Source: Vibrio gangliei
Lineage (GTDB): Bacteria; Pseudomonadota; Gammaproteobacteria; Enterobacterales; Vibrionaceae
DNA: 64,000 nt
Assembly: GCF_026001925.1 (NCBI RefSeq)
Contig: NZ_AP021870.1
Coordinates: forward strand, 248,001 to 312,000
Reading direction: 5' to 3'
Part shown: in pieces, positions 55,101 through 64,000 of the stretch
Position numbering within the stretch: position 1 is the stretch's first letter
Layout: every line of letters starts with the position of its first letter
Made by a program: the position numbers and the translations under genes
The notes under the pieces: model-generated
Told to the model about the DNA's origin: nothing
Database searches by the model: none
Seen by the model: the letters and a program-made list of their open reading frames with translations, nothing else

Positions 55101-58100
55101 ATACCGGCGTTAACATCACGGAAAGCGACGACACTCAAACCGCGACAGGCTCTATCGATTTTGATCAGGGCAGTGATGCGGTAGACCAAATTGTGTTTGA
55201 TGCTAGCCAGCCATCACTCGATGGCATCACCACTAATGGTGAGGCGACCAGTTACAGCGTGGACGGCAATACGTTAAGTATGGTGGACGCTGACGGTGAT
55301 CCTGTGATGGATGTGACCATCGATGCGGATGGTAACTATGAAGTGACGCAATACCAGCCAATCGATCAAAATGATGGCGATGTCACCAATATTGAACTGA
55401 ATGTCTCGGGTACGGATGCCGATGGCGACACCGCCAACGGTACGATCCACATCAACATCACCGATGGTGAAAACGCCGCGGATGTAACGGATGACGTGAC
55501 CATCACCGAAGGCGATTTAGAAAACCCAGCCGAAGGCAATGGCTACCCTGTGCACGGCTCAAGTTCAGTCACGGTTGCTTCTCCGGATGACAACATTGAC
55601 CCAAGTACTTTGCGTTTGAGTGATGAAGGCAAAGCGCAGCTGCTGACTGAGATGTCCGACATCACCACCCATAATGGCGAGCCGGTTGAATTTGCATACA
55701 GTGTGGATGACAAGGGTGTAGTCACCATCACGGGGGTTGACGATAATGGTAAACCGGTGCTCGACATCACCATGACCCCAACCATGAATGAAAACGGTGA
55801 TGTCACCGTTGTGACGGACGTGAACCAATATCAGCCATTGGACGACATCAATGGTGAAGGCGATAGCAACGGCTTAATCACCAACAATGGCGATGTCATT
55901 TCCGTTGAATTGCCGCTTTTGATTGATGACACCGATGGTGACACCTCTAGCGTCAATATCACCGTGAACTTCGAAGATGGCCAAGATCCAAGTTTTGGTG
56001 ATGATACTGGTGCTACGCTCACTGAAAGTGATGGCACTGAGACGGCAACTGGCTCTATCGATTTTGATAATGGCAGTGATGCGGTAGATCAAATCGTGTT
56101 CGATTCAAACCAACCATCGCTTGAAGGTATTACGACCAATGGTGAAGCAACGCACATCGATTTAGATTCATTGGCGGCAGATCCAAGCAAGCTAGTGTTG
56201 GTTGATTCAGCAGGAGAGCCGGTCATGGACGTCACCATCGATGCCGACGGCAACTACGTGGTGAATCAATACCAGCCAATCGATCAAGACGAGAGCGGCA
56301 CAACTAACATCGAACTGAACGTATCGGGCACGGATGCCGATGGCGACACCGCTAACGGTACGATTCATATCAACATAGAAGATGCTGAAGCCAATGATAC
56401 CTCTGATATCGTCGATATTACCGAGGGTGACTTAGAAGACGGTTCTGGCTACCCAGTAAGCGGCACTGACAGTGTATTAGTCGATTCTTCAAGTGATGAT
56501 TTAAAACCAGAAACGTTACATGTTGATCCTGCGGCTTTAGCTGGGCTTGAGTCTGATCTCGATAGCTTAACCAGTAATGGCCAAGCAATTGATTTTGAAA
56601 TCGTTCAAAACCCCGACGGTTCTATCGAAATCACAGGTAACTTGGCCGATGGTGACAACATTTTGACCATGACCATGACGCCTACCTTAGATGCTGACGG
56701 TAATGTCTCTGTTACAACAGAAGTGACTCAAAACGGTCCTCTTGATCATTTAGACAGCTCTAGCGATTACATTACCGTTAATGGCGATCAAATCAGTATT
56801 GATGTGCCACTGGTGATGGAAGATAACGATGGTACAGAAAGCCATATCGATATCACAGTTAACATTGAAGATGGTCAAAACCCATCCTTTGGTACAGATA
56901 CAGGTGCAACCTTAACTGAAGGGGATGATGGTGTTGATACCGCATCGGGTGATATTCATGTCGATACCGGTAGTGATGAAGTCGTTGATGTTCGTTTCTC
57001 ACAAGACCAATCTCAATTCGATGGTATTACGTCTAATGGTCAAGAAACCAGTATGGTGATCAGCGAAGATGGTCATACTTTAACGATCGTTGATAGTGAC
57101 AACAATCCTGTGATGGAAGTGACCATAGATGAAAATGGTCACTATGATGTGGTTCAATCACAGCCAATTGATCAAATTGATGAAGAACAAGACATTTCGG
57201 ATATCAAACTTAACGTTGATGTCGAAGATGCAGATGGTGATATTGGCGAAGGTCAAATCACGATCCACGCTACGGATGGTGATAACGCGACCGGTGGTGG
57301 TGACATCAGCGTTGATTTTACGGAAGGTGATTTAACGCCAGATGCAGGTGATAACGATGAATACGGGCAAACTCATTCGAGCGATAAAGTTCATGTGGAG
57401 CCAGGTGTTGATGATCTAGACCCATCGACAGTACAAGTTGATCCTAAAGTGATGGACGATTTGATTGCTGAATTAAACAATGAAATTACCACGGCAGGTG
57501 GCGCACCCGTTACGTTTGATTTCAACCAAGACACTGGTGTATTGCAGGGGGTTGATGCTGATGGCAATCCAGTATTGGATATCAGTTTAATCGCTGAACC
57601 CACCGCCGATGGTGGCGTTGATATTTCTGTTGATATGACGCAATACCAACCTATTGACCATGTCGATGGTGATACGGATGGCTTTGTTCAATCACAAGGC
57701 GACTCAATTACTATTCAAGTTCCGATTCAAATTCAAGATACCGATGGGGATTATCTTGATGAGTCCATCGATTTTAATGCCGTCATCCATGATGGTGAGA
57801 ATCCAGAAATCATTAGCGCCGATGCGATTACCGTGGATGAAAGCCAAATTGATGGTAATGATAATAATCATCAAGGTTCTAATGCCGCGGGTGATGGACA
57901 AACCGCGACGGGTTCTATTAGCACGGATTCAGGTAGTGATGGCTTTACGTACTTTGTGGTTGATGTGGACGCATTCAATGAACAAAACCACATAACTTCA
58001 CAAGGTGAAGAGGTCACGTTAATTGATAATGGTGATGGTACTTTCTCTGGAATGACCGAATCTGGCAATGAAGTATTTAATATCACTTTTTCTGAAGATG

Positions 58101-61100
58101 GTACTTATACCTTCAGTGTAACGGGTGCATTGGATGATCCATTGGACGTGAACAATGGTGAATATATTACGGTGACCATTCCCATTTACGGTATTGATGA
58201 TGATGGTGATGTCAGTAACACCATTAATGCAGAAGTCACGATTAAAGATGATGTTCCTACCGCTACCGATCTTAATGAGGCCGTAGCAGAAGATGCAGGG
58301 CTGACCTACCTTGGTGATGTGTTAAGCGATGCTGGTGAAGGTGCCGATGGTGCGACCGTCACCGCGATTGTGATCAATGGTGAAGTCATTGACCTGGATT
58401 CTTTACCTACCGCGACAGGTCCGGATGGTAATGAATATCATGTTTACGAAATACAAGACGAAGACGATGGTAATCAAGATCTTGGTACCTTGTATGTGTC
58501 TGAAAACGGTGATGTGTATTTCGAGCCAACACCTGAACTTGTTCATAGTGGCAGTGACTTGAAAGAAGGCATCCAGTTTATTGTAACGGATAGTGATGGG
58601 GATACTGACACCGCTAATGTGAACATAGTGGTAACAGACCAAGGGCCAACCATGGAAGTCAGTGGTGGTACTGGTCAAGAAGAAGATGGTCGTCACTCCA
58701 CCGATCCAAACGACAATATTGATGATAATACTCGAGAAGGTATTGAAATTAACATGGCCATCAATGTCGGTGATATTGATGAACATGAAAGAATGGGTGA
58801 GGTGACCATTACCCCGCAAGGTGATGCTCATGGTGTGTTTGAATTTAATGGTGAACCGATTACACCCAATGAAGATGGCTCGATTACCATTCCGAATGAA
58901 GCATTTGTGTCAGTAGATAACGGTGATGGAACATTAAGTTATGAATTAACTGGCGTCACTTTTGTACCAGATGAAGACTTCTCGACAGTGGATGGTGATT
59001 TAACATTCGATGTTAAAGCCGAAGCCATAGATGAGGATGCGCGTGAAGAAGTTGCCACTGGCTCTTTCAACATAACGGTAGAAGGTATTGCAGATACACC
59101 AACGTGGAACATGGATAACACGCAGACGCATTACACCGTTGATGAAGACTCAGACAACGTAGCGATCAAAGTGGATGTCGATTTGAACGATACCGATGGT
59201 TCTGAAAGTTTGGTGTACCACGTTAAAATTACGGAAGGTGAAGGCGAGCTTGTTCATATCGATGGCATGACGGGCCCAGATGAAAATGGTTATTACACCA
59301 TTCCTGCTGACAGTATCGATCAGCTGGCGGTTGATCCTGCAGATAACTACTCTGGTGATATCAAACTCGATGTTTACGCCACCAGTGAAGAAAATGGTGA
59401 TGTGGTTGCAGGACATGAAACGGCGGATTCTGAACACCAAGAGATAGTCATCAACGTGATACCCGATGCCGACTCAGTAGATCTAAATACATCAAACAAC
59501 ATTAAAGTGGATGAAGATACTGCGATTCATTTGGCTGATATTGTGAAGGTTAATGAATCTGTCGACCAAGATGGCTCTGAAACTTACTTTGTACGTATTT
59601 CTGATTTACCTGAAGGGGCAGAAGTCATTGTCAATGGCGAAGTGATCTCTCCAGATGAAAATGGCTTCTATGTTATTCCACTAGAAGATTTGGACAATAC
59701 TGACATCATGCCGCCACCACAAAGTAATGTGGACTTTACCTTCACTGTCGATGGCATGGTGGTGGATGATGCTTCCATTACCGATGAAAATGGCAATCCA
59801 ATCCCAGTCGAAGATAGCGATATTTTTGGCAGTACAACCATCAATGTCGATATGAAAGGTGTTGCTGATGACCCTACTATCGTTAATGACAGTGATGATT
59901 GGGAAGTGTCGGAAGATGGAAAAACCATTACCACGACTGTCAATGAGGACGGTACCGCTACCATAGATTTCAGCTTTGTTTCTGGGGAATACTCAGAAAA
60001 CAACGTCGATGGCGCCGTTTCACCTGATAGTGACCATTCCGAGCGCATTAGTTTTGCCGCTGGCGATTTACCGGAAGGTGTGACGTTCACCGATGCAGAT
60101 GGAAATCCACTCGAACCAACATTGGTATCGACAAATCCAGACGTTTACCAACTAAAATTAGACAACTTAACAGGGTTACAAATTCATACGGCAGATAACA
60201 GTTCTACCGACTTTGATTTCCCTGTTCGTATTGTTGTGACCGAGGATGACGGTAGCTCGAAATCATTTGATTACACTATTCATGTCAATGTTAACCCAGA
60301 AGTGGATGGAATTGGTGTTGATGAAAATGGCGATCTTGCTGGCTATCACATGGATTCAAGTGGTCTTGAAGATGGTTTAATCAAGCTGAATTGGGATCCA
60401 ACGTCACAATTGGTAGATGATAGTGAGAAAGTTGTGGGCTTAACCATTAATGGTTTTGAGCCAGGCTACTCCATTGTGATTGATGGTGAAGTTATTGAAC
60501 CCGATGAAAATGGGTCGATCACACTAACGGATGAGCAACTTGCAGCGGCACAAGCGGATGGTATCTATCTCCAAATGCCAGAGGATGTGGATACTGATAT
60601 TCATCTAACCACGGACGTAACCATTGCGGACCAAGAAGCTGATGATCCAGAAGCGGCTACGGCGGTTATTCATGGTGACTTAGATGTCGACGTCACTTCT
60701 GTCGTAGAAGAAGATGGTCACGTTGAAATCGATGATGCAGATGGTAATAAAATTACGGATACCGACGGTGACGGTGATAGCGATCTGTATGAAAGCCAAG
60801 ATCCGAATGACTCATGGTCAAACCAAATCCAATTAACCACTAATGGTGAATTGAATGGTGCTGATAGCATTAACTGGATTAATGATGACCAATCCAGTGA
60901 TGAAGTGATCACCAAAGTCATTATCACTTTTGACCCGGATAGCATTACTGATGCGGATGGGAATCCAATTGATATGGATATCTCAGGGTTCATTATTCCT
61001 GGTGCAATTAATAACGGTGATGGCACATTTACTATTACTGCAGATCAGATGGATAACATCACGATACAAGCACCACGTGGATTTGATGGCAGTGTTGACA

Positions 61101-64000
61101 TCAAAGTGACCGTTGAAGTTCAAGACCAAGGTGATGGCACTGAAGGGGATGTGAGTGAAACCGTCACCAACGATGTTGATCTCACACTTCATTTTACCGA
61201 CGATCATGATGGTGGAAATGGTAACTATGTTGAACCTAAAGCTGGTGATCTAACGACCGATGATACAACCGTGACAGCGGATGAAGATACGTCGATTAAT
61301 CTAGGTGATGCGATCTCTGAAGGTGTTCATATCAGTACGGCTGATAATGATGGCGATGGTCTTGGTGATCAAAGTAACGATACCGTTTCGATTGTCATAA
61401 ACGAAGAAGATTTGCCTCCAGGTGCCACGATCAATGGCATGGTCTATAACGAATCGACGGGTGAATATGTTTATTCGGTAACGCCGGATGCAGATGGGAA
61501 TATCGATCTGAGTGACATTACTATGGATCTACCGCCAGACTATGCCGGTACGATTGATATTCCTGTTAAAGTGATCGAAACCGATAACACCTCAGGTGAT
61601 ACCAACGAAAGCACTATGAATGTCAATGTTGATGTCAATCCGGTTGCGGATACACCTGACATTTCAATAGAGGTTAATGGTACGACTGGACTAGACCCAG
61701 ATACCATGCAGCCGACCGAAGATGGCAGTGGCTCGATTGATGGTACCGGATATGAAGATGGCATCATTGAATTGAGTCTAAACGCAATGGTTGGTGATGG
61801 TAATAATGGTGGTGTTAATAATGGTGGCTTAGAAACCATCGATAATATCACTCTGACGGTTGATCCATCTCAAGGGCAATTTGTTGATGCGGACGGTAAT
61901 CCAATTGGCGATACATTGACCATTGATGATATTAATGATCCGATCTATTTCCAACCAGCACCGGATTACAGCGGCCCTGTGAATATCCATGTTTCTGGTG
62001 ATACTACAGATACTGCTATTGTGGATGGTCAAGAAGTTACGGATTCAGGTAGTTTTGATACTGACTTAAGCTTTGATGTTGTCGCTGTTAATGATGATGT
62101 CGATATGTCAGGTATTGACGATATCCAAGCATCTGAAGACAGTGGTATACCATTAACGGATGTTACAGGTTCATTAACCGACCTCGATGGTTCTGAACAC
62201 ATTGTATCGGTCAGTATCACAGGTCTACCTGATGACTTCGTTATTGAAGGTGGTGAAAATATTGGTGATGGTGTTTGGGCGCTTCCTGGTGCGGTAGACT
62301 CGGATACCACGCTTGATTTGTCTGGTTTTACCATTATTCCATCGGATTATTTCAGCGGTGATATTGAGTTAACCTTGCGTGTATACACACAAGAAGATTC
62401 ACTGTCTGATCCAGTAGAAAAAGACATTCCGATCCATATCCATATCGATGGACAAGCGGATGCAGTCAATACCAATGTTGTGACCGAAGCCTCAGGTGAT
62501 GAAAATGATCCTGATGGTATTGTGTTGCACTTTAATGCACATGATGTGGATGATAGTGCAAGTGTCGCGCCTTCTGATAACGTACATGAAGATGGCCCTG
62601 AGCAAGTTCAGGTAACGATTTCAAATGTGCCTGAAGGCGCAACATTTGCTTTCCCTGAAGGGGAAGACGGCACCATCACATACAATGATGATGGAACCGT
62701 TACGATTATCTCCAGCGGGTCAGACCTAGATAGCATTATTTTCTATCCAGGCGATGCTAACTCAGATAACTGGGATGGTAATTTAGAGGTTGCCATCCAA
62801 GGTAATGATCAGGGAGATACGTCAGGCCCAGTCGTGAACGAAACCATTCATGTTGATGTGAATGCGCAAAACGATGCAGCCTTAAACACCGTACCTGAAA
62901 CGGTGGAAGCATCACAAGATGGTTCAACGATGATCACGGGTTTACATATTAGTGATGTCGATGCAGCGGAAGGCAAAGGTGATTTCACCGTTCAACTTCA
63001 TGTTGATAATGGCAGTCTCTCTTTACCTGAAGGTACAGAGACTTCTGGTGTTACGATCAGCAGTGATGATAACGGCAACTACACCCTTGAAGGGTCGATT
63101 GATGATATCAATGCATTATTTGATGCGGGTATCATTTATACCCCTGATGAAAGTTTTAGTGGTGACGACAGCATTACTATGACAACAACGGATAATGGTG
63201 ATGCCGATGGAAACGATCGTCAAACCACCGTTGATACCATTACGATTACCGATGTAGTGAGTGCTGAGCCAAGTGATGACAACACGCAAAGTACTAGTGT
63301 GCAAAGTGCGAGTCTATCGACCAACTCAGCATCGGTGAGCCCAATTCAGAGTTTACGTAGTCAAGTAACCTCGACAGTAGCTCAAGTGAATGCGGCTTCA
63401 GTCGTTCCTATGACGACTCTGTTGCTTGCTGCTGCAGTTGCTGCCAATGAGGGGGATACGCTGCAATTGACTCACTTGGGTGAGGCGCAAGTAGTCGATG
63501 CTGATAATCAACCACTCGGTGATGTTGCAGAAGATGGTACGGTCACTCTAACACCTGATCAAATCGCCATGGCTTATGTGCAGAATGTGGAAGCAGTCAG
63601 CAAAAATTTCACTGTGGTAACTCATTCGGCTGAGACAACAGAAACTCGTGAGCATCCTGTTGCGATTGAAGCATTGCAAACAGCAGGGCTTGTTCAGCAA
63701 GGTGATGTCAATCATCAAACACTAGCAAGTCATACTAATGCTGAACCTGTGCAAATTGCTGCGATGGGTGATGCTGACAACGGTCTGCAAGGTCATGATG
63801 CAGCGGAGATTTTAGCTGCGAATCCGGAAGTGGCAGAGTTTGCCGCGCAACATGCCGAATCGCTAACGGATGATTTGCACGCGATTGTTGATGAAGTGTC
63901 TACGTTAGCCGACGACAGCCATGTAGAGCCAATACTGGTTGGTCAGGAATTGGCAGCAAGTGATGAACTGTTGGATAAAGCATCAAACCTACAGCAGGAC
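52148..64000 (+). CDS. Giant LapA-like type I secreted adhesin, N-terminal 3951 codons (runs off window)
   Basis: Open from ATG 52148 to the window edge without a stop. Residues ~1-165 form a LapA-type retention module: SVFVIKAGQGAVLITGNYQL, then a pre-cleavage segment DIATIQHSILAGQDPSKVTE and the LapG site PAAG at 161-164. From ~222 come about six T1SS-143-like units of ~300 residues, each opening with TEGDL; units 2-4 (517-1419) are nearly identical. After ~2035, diverse Asp/Gly-rich Ig/cadherin-like domains follow, with DTDGDGDSDLYESQDPND (~2868) as a TSP3-like calcium motif. Near 3700 a Ser/Thr/Gln linker precedes VVPMTTLLLAAAVAANEG. I noticed no cysteine. The RTX and secretion signal would lie beyond the window. 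Exported by LapBCE encoded divergently. Confidence 0.93.
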   Translation, partial: MENNIPSSNTTHVSVESGSVFVIKAGQGAVLITGNYQLKPDEVLLVTPGANATVSGQGQQLHIQDTQSTVSIVPNVTGPIATVIGPEVQINPVNAANANFSESDIADIQRSVVNQQDPTLDIANPGHPVSDDTQSGQHSDIATIQHSILAGQDPSKVTEAPAAGETAGPTANNSFVTVEYDHDAVLTEAGFTTYGFERDYHHEDDERALVLAKGGESLNVDVTEGDLDSGVGYPTQSTSSVVVAKGTYALDPDSFYIPQDSVDPLLDELNSEITSGGEPVQFSYDPETNTFVGMQDGEQVMSIDVDFTALPNGDMTVTVTTTINQPVDHISGDNSGMVTDMGDDIHIDFPISGSDIGGNEIKEPIDIGVDIHDGANEEFGTDPGVTVNESDDLDTVVDGQVPLDLGSDEIATIVFDPNQPSLDGLTSNGEPTDYTVDGNTLTVTDVNGEPVLTVIVQTDGSYTVEVTGPLDQDAYDITNLDLGITATDDDGDQASGSIIINIEDGTNADDVSDAVTITEGDLENPAEGNGYPVHGSSSVTVASPDDNIDPTTLRLSDEGKAQLLTEMSDITTHNGEPVEFAYSVDDNGVVTITGVDGNGQPVLDITMTPTMNENGDVTVVTDVNQYQPLDDINGEGDSNGLITNNGDVISVELPLLIDDTDGDTSSVNITVNFEDGQDPSFGDDTGVNITESDDTQTATGSIDFDQGSDAVDQIVFDASQPSLDGITSNGEATSYSVDGNTLSMVDADGDPVMDVTIDADGNYEVTQYQPIDQNDGDVTNIELNVSGTDADGDTANGTIHINITDGENAADVTDDVTITEGDLENPAEGNGYPVHGSSSVTVASPDDNIDPSTLRLSDEGKAQLLTEMSEITTHNGEPVTFSMVPGEDGVVKITGVDGNGKPVLDITMTPTMNENGDVTVVTDVNQYQPLDDINGEGDSNGLITNNGDVISVELPLLIDDTDGDTSSVNITVNFEDGQDPSFGDDTGVNITESDDTQTATGSIDFDQGSDAVDQIVFDASQPSLDGITTNGEATSYSVDGNTLSMVDADGDPVMDVTIDADGNYEVTQYQPIDQNDGDVTNIELNVSGTDADGDTANGTIHINITDGENAADVTDDVTITEGDLENPAEGNGYPVHGSSSVTVASPDDNIDPSTLRLSDEGKAQLLTEMSDITTHNGEPVEFAYSVDDKGVVTITGVDDNGKPVLDITMTPTMNENGDVTVVTDVNQYQPLDDINGEGDSNGLITNNGDVISVELPLLIDDTDGDTSSVNITVNFEDGQDPSFGDDTGATLTESDGTETATGSIDFDNGSDAVDQIVFDSNQPSLEGITTNGEATHIDLDSLAADPSKLVLVDSAGEPVMDVTIDADGNYVVNQYQPIDQDESGTTNIELNVSGTDADGDTANGTIHINIEDAEANDTSDIVDITEGDLEDGSGYPVSGTDSVLVDSSSDDLKPETLHVDPAALAGLESDLDSLTSNGQAIDFEIVQNPDGSIEITGNLADGDNILTMTMTPTLDADGNVSVTTEVTQNGPLDHLDSSSDYITVNGDQISIDVPLVMEDNDGTESHIDITVNIEDGQNPSFGTDTGATLTEGDDGVDTASGDIHVDTGSDEVVDVRFSQDQSQFDGITSNGQETSMVISEDGHTLTIVDSDNNPVMEVTIDENGHYDVVQSQPIDQIDEEQDISDIKLNVDVEDADGDIGEGQITIHATDGDNATGGGDISVDFTEGDLTPDAGDNDEYGQTHSSDKVHVEPGVDDLDPSTVQVDPKVMDDLIAELNNEITTAGGAPVTFDFNQDTGVLQGVDADGNPVLDISLIAEPTADGGVDISVDMTQYQPIDHVDGDTDGFVQSQGDSITIQVPIQIQDTDGDYLDESIDFNAVIHDGENPEIISADAITVDESQIDGNDNNHQGSNAAGDGQTATGSISTDSGSDGFTYFVVDVDAFNEQNHITSQGEEVTLIDNGDGTFSGMTESGNEVFNITFSEDGTYTFSVTGALDDPLDVNNGEYITVTIPIYGIDDDGDVSNTINAEVTIKDDVPTATDLNEAVAEDAGLTYLGDVLSDAGEGADGATVTAIVINGEVIDLDSLPTATGPDGNEYHVYEIQDEDDGNQDLGTLYVSENGDVYFEPTPELVHSGSDLKEGIQFIVTDSDGDTDTANVNIVVTDQGPTMEVSGGTGQEEDGRHSTDPNDNIDDNTREGIEINMAINVGDIDEHERMGEVTITPQGDAHGVFEFNGEPITPNEDGSITIPNEAFVSVDNGDGTLSYELTGVTFVPDEDFSTVDGDLTFDVKAEAIDEDAREEVATGSFNITVEGIADTPTWNMDNTQTHYTVDEDSDNVAIKVDVDLNDTDGSESLVYHVKITEGEGELVHIDGMTGPDENGYYTIPADSIDQLAVDPADNYSGDIKLDVYATSEENGDVVAGHETADSEHQEIVINVIPDADSVDLNTSNNIKVDEDTAIHLADIVKVNESVDQDGSETYFVRISDLPEGAEVIVNGEVISPDENGFYVIPLEDLDNTDIMPPPQSNVDFTFTVDGMVVDDASITDENGNPIPVEDSDIFGSTTINVDMKGVADDPTIVNDSDDWEVSEDGKTITTTVNEDGTATIDFSFVSGEYSENNVDGAVSPDSDHSERISFAAGDLPEGVTFTDADGNPLEPTLVSTNPDVYQLKLDNLTGLQIHTADNSSTDFDFPVRIVVTEDDGSSKSFDYTIHVNVNPEVDGIGVDENGDLAGYHMDSSGLEDGLIKLNWDPTSQLVDDSEKVVGLTINGFEPGYSIVIDGEVIEPDENGSITLTDEQLAAAQADGIYLQMPEDVDTDIHLTTDVTIADQEADDPEAATAVIHGDLDVDVTSVVEEDGHVEIDDADGNKITDTDGDGDSDLYESQDPNDSWSNQIQLTTNGELNGADSINWINDDQSSDEVITKVIITFDPDSITDADGNPIDMDISGFIIPGAINNGDGTFTITADQMDNITIQAPRGFDGSVDIKVTVEVQDQGDGTEGDVSETVTNDVDLTLHFTDDHDGGNGNYVEPKAGDLTTDDTTVTADEDTSINLGDAISEGVHISTADNDGDGLGDQSNDTVSIVINEEDLPPGATINGMVYNESTGEYVYSVTPDADGNIDLSDITMDLPPDYAGTIDIPVKVIETDNTSGDTNESTMNVNVDVNPVADTPDISIEVNGTTGLDPDTMQPTEDGSGSIDGTGYEDGIIELSLNAMVGDGNNGGVNNGGLETIDNITLTVDPSQGQFVDADGNPIGDTLTIDDINDPIYFQPAPDYSGPVNIHVSGDTTDTAIVDGQEVTDSGSFDTDLSFDVVAVNDDVDMSGIDDIQASEDSGIPLTDVTGSLTDLDGSEHIVSVSITGLPDDFVIEGGENIGDGVWALPGAVDSDTTLDLSGFTIIPSDYFSGDIELTLRVYTQEDSLSDPVEKDIPIHIHIDGQADAVNTNVVTEASGDENDPDGIVLHFNAHDVDDSASVAPSDNVHEDGPEQVQVTISNVPEGATFAFPEGEDGTITYNDDGTVTIISSGSDLDSIIFYPGDANSDNWDGNLEVAIQGNDQGDTSGPVVNETIHVDVNAQNDAALNTVPETVEASQDGSTMITGLHISDVDAAEGKGDFTVQLHVDNGSLSLPEGTETSGVTISSDDNGNYTLEGSIDDINALFDAGIIYTPDESFSGDDSITMTTTDNGDADGNDRQTTVDTITITDVVSAEPSDDNTQSTSVQSASLSTNSASVSPIQSLRSQVTSTVAQVNAASVVPMTTLLLAAAVAANEGDTLQLTHLGEAQVVDADNQPLGDVAEDGTVTLTPDQIAMAYVQNVEAVSKNFTVVTHSAETTETREHPVAIEALQTAGLVQQGDVNHQTLASHTNAEPVQIAAMGDADNGLQGHDAAEILAANPEVAEFAAQHAESLTDDLHAIVDEVSTLADDSHVEPILVGQELAASDELLDKASNLQQD
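53698..56005 (+). repeat. Tandem 903-bp repeats in the adhesin gene
   Basis: Units start at 53698, 54601 and 55504, each exactly 903 bp (301 codons) apart. They are almost identical in DNA, including silent positions. The third copy loses near-identity after about 56005 but stays homologous. Related but diverged units start near 52812, 56417 and 57318. Confidence 0.93.

Noticed and set aside
53698..58240. CRISPR-like or satellite array
   Set aside because: The regular spacing is that of long coding repeats (903 bp), not short repeats with spacers.
52358..63304. Many open frames on the minus strand and in the +1 frame across the adhesin gene
   Set aside because: They mirror the Asp/Gly-rich repeat codons of the main frame, recur at the same place in each repeat, and lack ribosome sites and recognisable protein features.

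Overview
The window looks like a chromosomal segment of a Vibrionaceae gammaproteobacterium. Supporting signs are the CysPTWA, ArtPIQM and TorCA gene orders, the LapD/LapG adhesin system, a tRNA-Gly(TCC) with encoded CCA, and moderate-to-low GC. This is a judgement from protein resemblance; species cannot be named from sequence reading alone.

Layout. 1-4.6 kb: sulfate/thiosulfate uptake (cysM partial, divergent from cysPTWA), followed by a 180-bp MITE-like element. 4.8-7.9 kb: arginine ABC transporter artPIQM. 8.5-14.5 kb: purine/urate catabolism island with an NCS2 purine permease, HIU hydrolase, PuuE allantoinase, OHCU decarboxylase, ureidoglycolate lyase and a membrane-bound cytochrome c-type urate hydroxylase. 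14.6-16.1 kb: a scar of gene remnants (zinc-ribbon fragment, HigA antitoxin fragment, truncated IS3-family element). 16.2-16.8 kb: two small genes. 17.2-21.4 kb: SgrR-type regulator divergent from a shikimate-dehydrogenase-like gene and a PTS EIIBC permease, with an auxin-efflux-carrier relic behind them. 21.7-32.7 kb: pullulanase lipoprotein, luciferase-like monooxygenase, FNR-type site plus torCA, and a pectinesterase lipoprotein. 32.9-40.0 kb: a MetE-like methyltransferase, two MFS exporters, a maltose acetyltransferase-type enzyme, an AI-2E-family permease, tRNA-Gly, and a Gdx/SugE guanidinium exporter preceded by a guanidine-II (mini-ykkC) riboswitch. 40.3-64 kb: a small lipoprotein and then a complete Lap-type adhesin locus.

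The Lap locus is the most striking part. A leftward cluster, lapC - lapD-like - lapB - lapE - ompA-type lipoprotein - lapG - lapD, is divergent from one enormous rightward reading frame that starts at 52148 and is still open at the window end (at least 3951 codons). That protein has a LapA-type N-terminal retention module with a PAAG site for the LapG protease, about six ~900-bp T1SS-143-like repeats (three almost identical 903-bp copies, one carrying a replaced patch), then diverse Asp-rich cadherin/Ig-like domains. The model is standard Lap biology: LapBCE exports and retains the adhesin, LapG clips it off, and LapD, when bound to c-di-GMP, sequesters LapG. The unusual point is that two different LapD-type receptors are encoded in the same cluster.

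Smaller leads are a perfect palindrome in the divergent urate-gene control region, a small gene with a good ribosome-binding site that appears broken by one base, and the HigA/IS3 junction.
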